From: Botryococcus braunii
Lineage: Eukaryota > Chlorophyta > Trebouxiophyceae
Direction: 5' to 3'
DNA: 64,000 nt
Assembly (NCBI GenBank): GCA_002005505.1
Contig: KV908506.1
Location: forward strand, 55,001 to 119,000
Part shown: positions 51,667-62,523 of the stretch, piece after piece
Layout: each line of letters starts with the position of its first letter
Position numbering within the stretch: the first letter of the stretch is position 1
Translations under genes and position numbers: made by a program
Notes under the pieces: generated by a model
Seen by the model: only the letters and a program-made list of their open reading frames with translations
What the model was told of the DNA's origin: nothing
Databases searched by the model: none

Positions 51667-53898
51667 ATGCAGAAGGTACAAGAGGGGAAGTCACAAATTC
51701 CCCTTCCTCCAGGGACCACCCTTACAAGGGAGCAGCGTTATGTACAGCGCGTGGCTAGGAGAGAGCATTCTGACATCCCATTGCATGCCCCTGACCCAGG
51801 TCAGGCAATTGTGAGTGAGCCAAACATGGTTGGTCTCCCTGATATGCAGGGGCAGGTTGAGACAGTCGAGGCTATGTTCGGTGCAGATGTAAGAGATGAG
51901 AGTAGTGGGTTAGACATGCCAGCAGTAGGGGAAGCTGGTGCCCAATCCCAGTCACTGGCTAGTCATGCTTATGGTGTGCAAGCTGACATTGTAGGCGCAG
52001 CTCAGGCAAGTCTGGGTAGTGTGCCCAAGTGTGAGTCCAGGAGAGAGAGAGAGCTGCTGCTCCCCTCTGCATTGCGGAAGGTGCGAGAATGTAAGGGTGC
52101 TGCACTTGAGTCCAGTAGTCAAGGAGAGAGAGAGAGACTTGAGAAGGAATCAGATAATCCCGGCAGTACTGCCCAGTCCCAGCATAAGGTACATAATGTA
52201 CCTTATTCTGGCAACCAGGGAGAGAGAGAGAGAGAAGGGAACAGCACCAGTAAGGCTGACAGCCCTGCTGCACCACAGCATAAGGTACAGAGTGTACCTT
52301 CTGTCAGGTTGGGAAAAGTTCACGTGCCCTCAAACTTGAGGGAAGCCCAGCGCTCACCTCAGTGGGAGTTTTGGCAGCAGGCAATGCAAGAGGAGATGGA
52401 GTCTTTAGACACCCATGAGGTTATGCAGTATGTGGAAAGACCCCATGGGCAGAAAGTTATCCCTGTTCATTGGATTTTTTCTACAAAAAACGATGCACAT
52501 GGGAATGTCACTCGGTTTAAAGCAAGATTGGTTGCCCAGGGTCGCAGACAGATTCCTGGTATAGATGTTGGTGAGGTTTTTGCACCTACCAGCAGCTATG
52601 GTGCTAGGAGAGCTGTGCTGGCAGTGGCTGCCACACAAAATCTTGAGATCCACCAAGTGGATATCAAGACAGCTTTTCTCAATGGGGAGTTGGAGGAAGA
52701 GGTCTATGTGACCCAACCACCAGGATTTGAGAATGGCAACACGAGAGTTGTGTGCAAGCTCAGGAAGGCACTCTACGGTCTTAAACAAGCCCAACGGGCT
52801 TGGCACAAGACCTTGAGCGACAAGTTGAGCGTGATGGGGTATAGTGTGTGCAAGAGCGACGCTGGGGTATACATCAGGAGGGCCCCTGATGGTAATCTGT
52901 CGTTTATTCTTGTTTATGTCGATGATCTTCTCATAGTTGCCAGAGTGGTTGCAGAGATTGAGTGGGGGAAAGAGTTATTGAAGAAGGACTTCACCATCCA
53001 TGATTTGGGAGAGGTGAATGATTTCCTGGGGTGTCAGGTCCTACGCAATAGAGTTCAGGGCACTATTTCCATGAGTTGCACTCCCAAGATTGATGCTCTT
53101 GTGGAGAAGTTTGGCGTTGCTGATGATGGGCGTGTGGTTGATACCCCCATGTCCAAGGACTTCGTGGCTAGCAGCAGACCCGAGTCCTCAGATGGTATGT
53201 CACATGGGGCTGGTACCCCTCTGCCACCTGGTCATCGATACTGCGAGTTAATTGGATCGCTGCTGTACATTGCCAATACGACCCGGCCTGACATTTCTCA
53301 GGCTGTTGGAGTGTTGTCAAGGTATAGAATGACACCCACTACCTCACACTGGAATGAGGCCATTCGAGTGCTGAAGTACTTGAGAGATACCAGAGAGTTA
53401 GCTCTTACTCTGGGTGGAAAGGGCCCTGAGCTAGAAGGCTATGTTGATGCCGACTATGCTGGGGACCTGGACCACAGGTATTCCACCACTGGCTATGTTC
53501 TATCAGTCTATGGTAGTGCCGTGGTTTGGGGAAGCAAGAAGCAGAGCTCAGTTGCTACCTCAACTGTGCAAGCTGAGTTTATGGCAGCTGGCCATATTGT
53601 GAAGGAAGCCAACTGGCTAAGGGGCTTCTTGGAAGAGATAGGGGCTGCACCTTGGAGGGTCAAAATTTTCTGTGACAACCAAGGATGCATTTCTAATTTA
53701 CGGAACCCCCTGTATTCCAAATTCACAAAGCACGTTGCAGTAAGCTTCCACTACGCTAGGGAAGCTATGGCACTTGGGCAGGTAGATATCCTCTATGTGG
53801 AATCTGCTCGCAATGTGGCTGACATTATGACCAAGCCACTTGCTAAGCCCGTGTTTGTTGGTCATCGTGATTCACTAGGTTTGAGAAGATACACATAA
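51667..53898 (+). pseudogene. pol: B2 linker, reverse transcriptase and RNase H
   Basis: It returns to the gag frame. The linker holds two QHKVHNVPY/QHKVQSVPS repeats encoded by the TAAGGTAC palindromes. [19 protein letters not shown] and YVDDLLIVA. Unusual changes against B1: VAQGRRQIPG (Cys to Arg) and LKQAQRAW (Pro to Gln in the conserved QAPRAW). RNase H is complete, ending LGLRRYT. Confidence 0.9.
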
Positions 53899-53918
53899 AG
53901 CATGCAGGCAAGGGGAAG

Positions 53919-54612
53919 TGTCGAGTTCTGAACATTATTATTGAATGCCTTGTGCTTTAAGTGATCTTCATGTGTGCACTATTAGGATATGGGTCCATTG
54001 AGAACATAAGGTACCTTGAGACACGGCAGATTCTGGACGTTTTCGAACATAAGGTACAATCCTATCTAGATCACACGTTTGTAGGATGAACTCTTAAGGC
54101 TGCCCCACCGGAGTGAATACCAACTGGTTGTGAAAGATGCTGGGCATTACCAGATGCTAGTCTTGTCCAACAGTTGTGTGTGACACTCAGCAGACAGTCG
54201 TACGGACTGTAGCTGGAGTAACTTCGTCTATTGACGACCTGTCTGCTTTGTACAGGTACGGTGCGGCAGTGTGTGTTGTATCATTGTTGCTATTGTGAGA
54301 GTGAACAAGCTTAGTGTACCCTGTAGTCACCCAAACAGACAAGGGACAGTGACTTCAGGGAGTATAGGCATGTACTTGAACGTAGCCGTCTAGAGCCTTA
54401 TCTAGTGATTGCTTGATCGGTGCTTGTGTACAAGATAATGATGTAACGGAACTGGTTGTGAAAGATGCTGGGCATTACCACATGCTAGTCTTGTCCAACA
54501 GTTGTGTGTGACACTCAGCAGACAGTCGTACGGACTGTAGCTGGAGTAACTTCGTCTATTGACGACCTGTCTGCTTTGTACAGGGAAAGCCGATTGCCCA
54601 TAACCTTTTACA
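53919..54612 (+). repeat. 3' LTR of B2, long form
   Basis: It starts TGTCGAGTTCTG (one change from TGTTGAG) and ends CCTTTTACA. Both repeat copies and the cassette are present; here the first copy carries second-copy bases at the diagnostic sites. Confidence 0.93.
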
Positions 54613-55710
54613 GTCTCCACTGCTTCCTTCCAGAGTGACTGTTTGGCAGCTGCATGCAACATGAGTGTTCTGGCCTTCTCCTTGATTGTTCGGTTCATCC
54701 GTTCAGCAACGCCATTTTGCTGAGGCGTGTATGCTGCAGAGGTCTCAAATTTAATTCCCTCCTGCGTACAGAAACCCTTCAATGTACTGTTGAGGAATTC
54801 TGTCCCCCTGTCAGTACGAATGCACTTAACAGAGCGGTTCAACTGCCTCTGCCAAAAAATCAGGAGGTCTCTGACTGCACTACTGATTGCATCCTTGGTT
54901 TTTACTGCCAGGGCTATGACGTAGTGCGTAGCCTCATCCACAATCGTGACAAAGAAGCGCTCCCCAGTAATAGCTGTAGGGGAGATGGGGCCAACTGTGT
55001 CCAAATGAATTCTCTCAAGGGGCTCAGTGGCTGCTCTGGAACTGGTTCCAAAAGGGGGACGACTGTGCTTTCCTTGAATGCACGCTTCACATGAAGAGTG
55101 ACAGTTTGCGCAAGGGGAGAGAGATACAGGGATGCCCAGGACCAATTCTTCAGACTGCAGTCGCCTCATATTAACCTCCCCTGGGTGCCCCAGTCTACTG
55201 TGCCACAGTGCTCTCAATCTGCAATCATGAGCGACTGGTGCTCTGGCTGTGTTAACAAACACAGAGACAGGGTTTCTGACTGGACTGACCTTCTGCAAGA
55301 AATACAGGCCATTTCTCTGTGCAACTGAACAAGACCAGTTTTGAGCGCCACGCATCCCAGTGTAACTTCCCACACTGTCTGTCACAAAACTAGCCCCATC
55401 ACGTATAGCAGCTGTCACTGAAATCAGATTAGCTGTAGCTGAAGGAACACAATGCACATTGTGAAGCCACAGGGGTTGCTGTTCTGCACTGCTCAAGCAC
55501 AGGGACCCAGTTGCAATTATCTGTCCCGTGGCATCTGATGTAGCCATATGCAAAGGAATGGGATTTCTGTGCAGGGTGGGGGAATGTAGCAGGGACAGAT
55601 CATTGACTAGGTGGATGGTGGCTCCACTGTCCACCAGAAAACTTCTCGCTTCTGGCATGACGCGTGTTGGTGTTAAGACATTCAGAGAAATCATGGCAGA
55701 CATACCAGAG
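54613..55710 (-). pseudogene. pol: D protease and integrase core
   Basis: MSAMISLNVLTPTRVMPE, protease FLVDSGATIHLVND, integrase zinc finger LWHSRLGHPGEVNM .. CANCHSSCEAC, catalytic RIHLDTVGPIS, RTDRGTEF and GVAERMNRT, then cut by B2 at KQSLWKEAVET. It continues in frame at 47619. Confidence 0.9.
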
Positions 55711-56788
55711 GGTGGTGGATATCCCCGGGGAAAAAGTTGTTGCCGTTCCCGCTGCCCTCCGGAGGTCGAGCCACTGCAGCCGACGCTTGATTTTGAAATT
55801 GCGGAAGCAGATTGGCCATTGCAGCCATGACTTGCTGCAGGTTCTGTTGCATCTTCTCGTCCGCCTCCTTCTTGAGGCAGTTCCTCTCAAAATGGCCTAG
55901 CTTGTTGCAGTAGCGGCATCGCCTGTTGTCACGCCGGTCCCGTCCCTCCACCTTGGTCGATGAAGCTTGGCCCCCCTGGCCTCCAGCTTGGGTCTCCCGT
56001 GGGCTTGCAGTCCCTGGTGTGGTGGAGTAGGCTGGTGTGATGGCTGCCCTGGCCACAGGGGTGACTCTGGGGACCTGGTCGTTGAAGCCCAGTCCCTTGG
56101 CTGTGGTGGAGATGATCTCCCACAGTCCCTCCAGATCCTTCCCAGCAGATGAGGAGAACATCCCAGTCTCCTTCGCTTCCTCTGGCAGGCCCTTGATGAT
56201 TGCCAGCTTGGCTTTTCTCTCCATGATGGAGTGCCCATTTCGCTTGAGTGCATGGAAGAGTGCCACCTTCCTGTTGTAGTAGTCCTCCAACGTTTCTGTC
56301 TCTCCCATGCTGGTGTGTAGGAGCTCCAGCCAGCGTGCTGTTACCTCCTGGTCTGCCCCTCCAGTAAAACGCTCTCGAACCCACTGGTAGGCATTGGCTG
56401 CCACTTGCATTGCAGCCAGCTTGGCACCCCACGCCTTGGGGACGCTCTCAATCAGCATTAGGAGCGCTGCTGCATTCTCCTCTGTGTCTGGCATTGGAGC
56501 TTCAATGGCTGCCTTGCACCTTTTGAGGCCACAGGCTGCCACATATGCCAGATCCCAGAGTGGAAATTCCACTCCCTCTCTGTCCAGAGTCACTGGACAC
56601 TTGACATTCGTGGTGACGACGCCACCGGTTTTCGTCATTGCGATGCACATCTCTCCACTCTGCGCAGTGGAGTTTGCTGTCTGGCTGGGTGATGCACTGA
56701 TGGAGGAGCCAGACCCAGCTGATCCAGACTCCGTTGCAGTGCGCTTACTTCTCGTTTTCATGATCACTTGTCTGCTTCTAGTTTTCAT
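55711..56788 (-). CDS. gag: D gag with zinc knuckle
   Basis: The ATG at 56788 gives MKTRSRQVIMKTRSKRTA, which contains a short duplicated MKTRS unit. The Gag core follows (WDLAYVAACGLKRCKAAIEA, WLELLHTSMGETETLEDYYN), then a Gly-rich linker and the knuckle CRYCNKLGHFERNC. The frame passes NNFFPG and stops soon afterwards, while protease continues in the -1 frame from the same point (CGGGGATAT region, about 55725-55735). This is either a one-base mutation in a T5C4 run or a true -1 frameshift site; one copy cannot decide. Confidence 0.88.
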
Positions 56789-57079
56789 GATCAAGCCAGT
56801 TCTTCACTCCAAGCCTTAGATGACTTCACCTGGAAGCACTTCTTCCTAGCTCTGACACTGAGTTGATCAGTCCCAGAAGTACTTCTGCTTTCCCAGCCCA
56901 GTTGCTACTGTACAACAATTCCTTCCAGCACTACAGAAGGAATAATTTTACGTGACTAGCTCGATATGTTTGAACGGCCAGACCTCACTCGTCAGTGAAG
57001 CCCGCAGTCTCGAAGCAGGGTCCGAAACCCCTTTTCTCCCTGGAAATCTGTCGTGCGCCACTGCAAGCTCAGCTTTGAA
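56789..57079 (-). other. D leader between primer-binding site and gag
   Basis: About 290 bp without a useful ORF; unlike C2, no extra protein is encoded here. Confidence 0.6.
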
Positions 57080-57096
57080 AGCGTGGGCCCATAACC
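57080..57096 (-). other. Primer-binding site of D
   Basis: GGTTATGGGCCCACGCT on the minus strand, again matching the initiator tRNA-Met anticodon arm. Confidence 0.82.
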
Positions 57097-57975
57097 TAAA
57101 ACATTTCTGCTTGCGGCGTCACCTGCAGTGATGGCACGACGGCAGCGTCAGTTCGTAGCCTGTGGGAAAAACCGTCCACGCTACAACGTTTCCAGGAACA
57201 GCACACAGCACTCTCCAACAGTAGAGGTTGGTCAAGGATACCAACATGCTTCGGACAAGTCTTACAAATGATGTTAACTGCTCTCACTCTTGCTAAAGAC
57301 CACGTAACACTACGCCTTGCCTGATAGCAGAGTTCAGCACCAAAGAGGCCTTGCGATGTCTACTTTACGTCACTAGAATACAATAATAGTTCATCAGTAA
57401 CTCAGCAAGGTCTCTTTGTGATGTTTGTACAGTGAAACTATCTTACCGCCACAACGGTGGACTTCAACATAAGTCTCAATGAGGTCAAACATTCAGTGCG
57501 CTCTCGTCATGCACTCTCATCAATGCACACAGCAGTAATATCTAACTGGTCTGAATGTTTGAGCACAATCATATCTGGAACGACTTTGAGAATCCTAAAC
57601 ACACCTGCAGTGATGGCACGACGGCAGCGTCAGTTCGTAGCCTGTGGGAAAAACCGTCCACGCTACAACGTTTCCAGGAACAGCACACAGCACTCTCCAA
57701 CAGTAGAGGTTGGTCAAGGATACCAACATGCTTCGGACAAGTAACGAGCCGTTCCTGGGCTGCCCAGGGATGGCTCGGACTGCAGGGATCCTAAAGTACT
57801 ACCATACGTAATGTCTATTGAGAACGCATATCGTACAAGTCACGTGTTATGTCATTGAGGTACGAGTAAGATCTATACCGTTCATAAAGGGCTATAAAGG
57901 CTATAGTTTACACTGCTGTTGATGGCATGTGACAGGGGATGCCACTAAGTACAGTATTGACCAATTCATTCAACA
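57097..57975 (-). repeat. 5' LTR of D
   Basis: 879 bp. Repeat copies at 57605-57742 (first) and 57123-57261 (second, element sense). The first ends CACTGCAG|GTGTGT, the second CACTGCAG|GTGACG. The hairpin lies at 57745-57777. Confidence 0.9.
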
Positions 57976-57980
57976 AGAAG

Positions 57981-59035
57981 GGTGAGAGCTGTGAACGAGA
58001 GGGGTTGATTGAACGTGACAACGTGTCACAGGGACCAGGGGAAGTGCAGGACATGGGTCAGGATTATGAGAGTCCTGCAATTCATGTGAGTGATGAAAGG
58101 GGGGGCAGTCTCTGAACAGATTGACACTGGTCCAAGTGACCTGAGTTGCCCGGGTGGGACCTGTTCTGTGCGTGAGAGCAATGTTAGCAAGGTGAGCTGT
58201 GCGCAGAGTGTGAATTGCCCATCTCAGACCCCAGACAGGGAACAATGTGGTGCCAGCCATACGTCTGAGGGCATTGTTTGCTTGAGTGCGGCTGGGCCAG
58301 CGCCCCAGCGCTCATGTTTGGTGGGAGGACGAAAAAGGGAGAGAGAGGATCTGGCACGCCTGCAAAAGGGGAAGTGCACACACGCGACACACTGTGCCAG
58401 CCATGTTTGTGAGAGATCTGGTGAGACTGATGCTCACCAGACATGTCAGAGTGTGACTGAGGAGGTGAATTGGAAGCTTGGACACTGTGCAGAGACTCCA
58501 GATTACAAGAGCTTTCAAAGAGGTACATGTGTTTGGGAGGAAGATGTAAGTGTGCGAAGCAGTAGGCTTGAAAAGGCACGCTGCGAGTCGAAGAGAGAGA
58601 GGGATCAGAGAGGAAATCCAGAGGCAGCCCAGACTGCCCCTGTCTGCAGTGCGGCGAATGTCAGTGGAAGAGTAGTGAGTACTGGAGAGAATGAGAGTGG
58701 CACTGATGAGAAGCAGGGAGAAAGGGGAAGCACACTGGGGTGCGTTTTAGCGAGATTAGTGTGCTCTCTAGCTTGAGAGAAGCACAGCAGTCCCCACAGT
58801 GGGAATACTGGAAGGCTGCTATGCAGGAGGAGCAAGACTCATTGGATGCCCATGAGGTGATGGAATATGTTCCCAGACCTCGTGGACATAAGGTGATTCC
58901 AGTTCACTGGATATTTTCAGTGAAGATGGATGCCCATGGTAATGTAATCAGGTTCAAGGCCAGGCTGGTTGCTCAGGGGTGTAGGCAAATCCCTGGGGTA
59001 GATGTCATGGAAGTATTTGCCCCAACCAGCAGTTC
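57981..59035 (+). pseudogene. pol: C2 linker and start of reverse transcriptase
   Basis: It continues C2 after D. The linker is Cys/Glu/Arg/Ser-rich with no known domain and matches the C1 linker (DEEVNRKLGQCENLPNY against TEEVNWKLGHCAETPDY). A slip near 58740 joins to SLREAQQSPQWEYWKAAM, then HWIFSVKMDAHGNVIRFKA; a further slip near 59032 (SSYGSRRA reads SSWIKTG). Confidence 0.85.
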
Positions 59036-60312
59036 ATGGATCAAGACGGGCACTACTTGCTGTGGCTGCCAAGGAGGGTTTTGAGATCCATCAGGTGGAT
59101 GTCAAGACTGCTTTCCTAAATGGTGAGTTAGAAGAAGAGGTGTATGTTACACAAGCACCTGGATTTGAAAATGGTGATGGCAACATTGTCTGCCGCTTGA
59201 AGAAGGCTTTGTATGGCCTGAAGCAAGCACCCAGAGCCTGGCATAAGACTCTTAATGAGAAGCTTCACACTATGGGGTATGAGGTCTGCAAGAGTGATGC
59301 AGGTGTCTATGTGAAGTGCTCTGTAGATGGAGGGAAGTCATTTGTGTTAATTTATGTGGATGATTTGCTGATTGTGTCAAAGGGCATGGGAGAGATTGAG
59401 AGAGTGAAGGGGCTGCTCAAGCAAGAATTCACCATCCATGATCTGGGAAAGGTGAAAAATTTTTTGGGCTGCCAAGTAGTGAGAGATAGGGATAAAGGGC
59501 TTATTTCCTTAAGCTGCATCCCTAAGATTGATGCACTGGTAGAGAAATTTGGGCTGGATCTGGAGTCATTGGGGCCTGACACCCCAATGACCAAAGATTT
59601 TGTGGCCACTCAGAGGCCTATGTGTAAAGACAACAGTGACGGTATTGGTGCTGGGAGCCTGTTGCGTCCTGGCCACCGATATTGTGAGCTGGTGGGGTCA
59701 CTGTTGTACATCGCAAATACCACTAGGCCAGATATAGCACAGGCAGTGGGGGTACTCTCGCGCTATAAAATAAATCCCACTACAGCACACTGGAATGAAG
59801 CCATTCGGGTGCTGAAGTATTTAAAGGGAACGAGAGATCTGGTCCTAGTCCTGGGAGGGAAGGATACAGAATTGGAGGGGTTCGTACATGGAGATTATGG
59901 AGGAGATCAGGATCATCGGTGCTCCACTACAGGTTACGTCATCCGAGTATATGGGGGAGCTGTAGTTTGGGGAAGCAAGAAGCAGTCAGCAGTCGCCACC
60001 TCTACTGTAGAAGCTGAGTTTATGGCAGCAAGCGCAGCTGTCAAGGAGGCAAATTTGGTGAAAGGCTTCCTGGAGGAAATTGGAGTTTCTCCGTGGATCG
60101 TTAAGATTCACTGTGATAACCAGGGGTGCATTAACCACCTCAGAAATCCAGTAATTTCTAAACACACCAAGCACATTGCAATTAGCTTTCATTTTGCCCG
60201 GAAAGCTATTGCACTGGGGCAAGTTGATGTGAGATATGTCCCATGTGCCAGAAATGTGGCAGACATCTTTACTAAGCCTCTGACTAGAGAGGTATTTCAA
60301 GGACATTTGTGA
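59036..60312 (+). pseudogene. pol: C2 reverse transcriptase and RNase H
   Basis: [33 protein letters not shown], active site [11 protein letters not shown] (intact, unlike C1), RNase H with HGDYGGD (Asp to His at the first catalytic position), AEFMA and CDNQGCI. It ends early at FQGHL because of a small indel before the usual EALGLAKFL. Confidence 0.88.
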
Positions 60313-60358
60313 TTCGCTAGGTCTGGCCAGGTTTTTGTGAGGAAAAGGCAAGGGGAAG

Positions 60359-61083
60359 TGTTATATTTCGGAAGAGAGACATGTGCCTTTCCCTCAGAAG
60401 AGTAATAGTGGCCAGACCAGATCAGATCGACAGGCGGGAACACTCCTTATAATGAGTAACAGGTGGCAGAACCTAGAAGTTCTGCCAGGACCAATCTAGA
60501 CCGATTTCATTTAGATTAGAGAGAATGAGGTAATCTGACACGGTTTACTGGAAAGGATATATGTCGCCGGCTCGAAGGGACGAGGCACTTGATTGGGACT
60601 ATAAAGGCACTTCGGGTGTTTGTCTCTTAACAGTTGCCAGTCAAGTCATCACACACAGTCGCCACTGCTTGTTTCTCGACACACAACAAGAGTGCCGCCT
60701 GACTAAACACCCTCGTGCCGGGTCATACAGGTAAACTGATGTTGCAACACTAAATGCACATGAACAATGGAGTAGGAAGAGGTCTAGATAATGTTTATTG
60801 AGATAGTGCTAATGTTTTAGTTCATCGGACACGGGTAATACAGACTATCGGTAGTTATGTAGATGGAGTAGTTTGAATTACTGAGTGATGAGAGAAAGCA
60901 GCAAGCATTGTAAGACTTGATTTAGACTATAAAGGCACTTCGGGTGTTTGTCTCTTAACAGTTGCCAGTCAAGTCATCACACACAGTCGCCACTGCTTGT
61001 TTCTCGACACACAACAAGAGTGCCGCCTGACTAAACACCCTCGTGCCGGGTCATACAGGAAACGTCAAGCTCATAAGTTTACA
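60359..61083 (+). repeat. 3' LTR of C2, long form
   Basis: Repeat copies at 60587-60730 and 60915-61058 (144 bp each). Copy 1 ends TCATACAG|GTAAACTG, copy 2 TCATACAG|GAAACG. The 328 bp between the junctions is the intron-like cassette. Confidence 0.94.
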
Positions 61084-61411
61084 GTATCATTAAGCTTGAC
61101 TAACTCAATCTTTGGAGTTAACTTCTGATGAGACGAGAAAGTAGGGCCAGTGGTTGGATTTATGGTAGGAAGGCCAGGAATACCAGCATTAACAAACTGC
61201 CCTTGCCCAGCACTATTTGGTGGCCCCTCACTGTAAGGAGGACCACCCCAACAACCACCACCACCTGGTCCACCAGGACCGCCTGGACCTCCAGGACCGC
61301 CTGGTCCTCCAGGACCACCAGGACCACCCCCACCAAGACCACCAGAAACATTCCCACCAGAGCCAGGATAAACATGATATTGTGGGTAGTTGCCTGTGTT
61401 TGGTGGAGGAT
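61084..61411 (-). pseudogene. gag: E gag, Gly/Pro-rich segment before the core
   Basis: Minus strand reads YPQYHVYPGSGGNVSGGLG, a run of GPGGPGG repeats, WGGPPYSEGPPNSAGQGQ and KLTPKIELVKLND, then continues across C2 as TNWLTWTKQV at 39489. A solo LTR (F1) interrupts it at 61412. Confidence 0.72.
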
Positions 61412-61902
61412 TGTAGTGAGGTGCCGCGTCAGCGCGACGCGTCTCACGTGCCCTGCGCGTAGGATGTGCGCGTAAGCATAATGTTCGTAATGGTGTGCGC
61501 GTAGTTAATGTTTCTTCGTGCCCTTTGGGATACGAGTAGATCTCGTTGTCCTTGTGTGTAGGAACATGACTGTAATATTCTAGTGGGTCTCCTCTCGTCA
61601 TCCATATCGTTATGCTCGCGAGAGCATCTCGTAGAGGGACGACGTAGCCGGATCCGCGCATAGGTGGACTAGGAACTCGGGTGGCTATCATTGTCTTTGG
61701 GGTTTTCTGCTACGAGTGAGGCGTCTAGAACTATCTATATTGTTCATTTTGTATTGTTCTTTGGATACTCGGACGACCTGCGTGAGGAGGGCCGCGAGCT
61801 TGTAATGGATTGGAACTTCGATTTCTACCTTCGGTGTCACCCTTGCCTAAAACCCTTGCTTAACTTGTTATAAATCTTAGTTACACGTCTCACTTCGTTA
61901 TA
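61412..61902 (+). mobile_element. Solo-LTR-like insertion F1 (491 bp)
   Basis: TGTAGTGAGGTGCCGCG to CACTTCGTTATA, flanked by AGGAT on both sides (61407-61411 and 61903-61907). TG..TA ends and a 5-bp TSD fit a solo LTR. No internal element sequence is present. Confidence 0.78.
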
Positions 61903-62033
61903 AGGATGCCAAGACGCGCTTGCTCCTCCAGGGGGACCCCCACTGTATGGTGGCCCACCACCAGGAGGGCCACTACCTGCACTGTATGGGTAACCACCAC
62001 CAGGAGGGCCTCCAGCTGAGGGTGCAGAGGCTG
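61903..62033 (-). pseudogene. gag: E gag, Gly/Pro/Tyr-rich segment between two solo LTRs
   Basis: Minus strand reads SAPSAGGPPGGGYPYSAG then SGPPGGGPPYSGGPPGG, the same repeat style as the neighbouring piece, so it is a stranded part of one E gag gene. Confidence 0.65.
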
Positions 62034-62523
62034 TATAACGAAGTGAGACGTGTAATTAAGATTTATAACAAGCTAAGCAAGGGTTTGAGGCAAGGGTGAC
62101 ACCGAAGGTAGAAATCGAAGTTCCAATCCGTTACAAGTTCGCAGCCCTCCTCACGCAGGTCGTCCGAGTCTCCAAAGAACAATATATAATGAACAATATA
62201 GATATTTCTAGATGCCTCACTCGTAGCAGAAAACCCAAAGACAATGATAGCCACCCGAGTTCCTAGTCCACCTATGCGCGGATCCGGCTACGTCGTCCCT
62301 CTACGAGATGCTCTCGCGAGCATAACGATATGGATGACGAGAGGAGACCCACTAGGATATTACAGTCATTTTCCGACACACAAGGACAACGAGATCTACT
62401 CGTATCCCAAAGGGCACGAAGAAACATGAACTACGCGCACACCATTACGAACATTATGCTTACGCGCACATCCTACGCGCAGGGGACGTGAGACGCGTCG
62501 CGCTGACGCGGCACCTCACTACA
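62034..62523 (-). mobile_element. Solo-LTR-like insertion F2 (490 bp), inverted copy of F1
   Basis: Nearly identical to F1 in the opposite direction, flanked by GGCTG (62029-62033 and 62524-62528). Each copy has its own TSD, so they are two insertions and not one long inverted-repeat transposon. Confidence 0.78.

Larger units (their letters stand above)
47620..54612 (+). mobile_element. Copia-type LTR retrotransposon B2, inserted in D
   Basis: Long-form LTRs 47620-48312 (693 bp) and 53919-54612 (694 bp), TSD GTCTC (47615-47619 and 54613-54617), primer-binding site 48313, polypurine tract 53907-53918. About ten differences between LTRs by eye. Gag-pol is nearly identical to B1 but broken by a stop and at least two frameshifts. 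Confidence 0.96.
43743..57975 (-). mobile_element. Copia-type LTR retrotransposon D, inserted in C2 and carrying B2
   Basis: Two 879-bp LTRs (43743-44621 and 57097-57975), TSD AGAAG (43738-43742 and 57976-57980), polypurine tract 44622-44633, primer-binding site 57080-57096. Gag and pol run on the minus strand from 56788 to 44647. B2 is inserted in the integrase. Apart from that, the only faults I see are one TGA in the linker and a -1 step between gag and protease. Confidence 0.95.
39490..61083 (+). mobile_element. Copia-type LTR retrotransposon C2, inserted in E and carrying D
   Basis: LTRs 39490-40212 (723 bp) and 60359-61083 (725 bp), TSD GTATC (39485-39489 and 61084-61088), primer-binding site 40213, polypurine tract 60347-60358. 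Unlike C1 it keeps its leader, an extra ORF, gag and protease. D is inserted in its integrase-RT linker at 43743. Gag and pol have stops and frameshifts. Confidence 0.95.

Noticed and set aside
60587..61058. CRISPR-like or tandem array from repeated 144-bp units
   Set aside because: Only two copies per LTR with one spacer; eukaryotic LTR structure explains it.
61412..62523. Single long terminal-inverted-repeat DNA transposon or Helitron
   Set aside because: Separate 5-bp TSDs around each arm and host gag between them; no CTRR end with hairpin.
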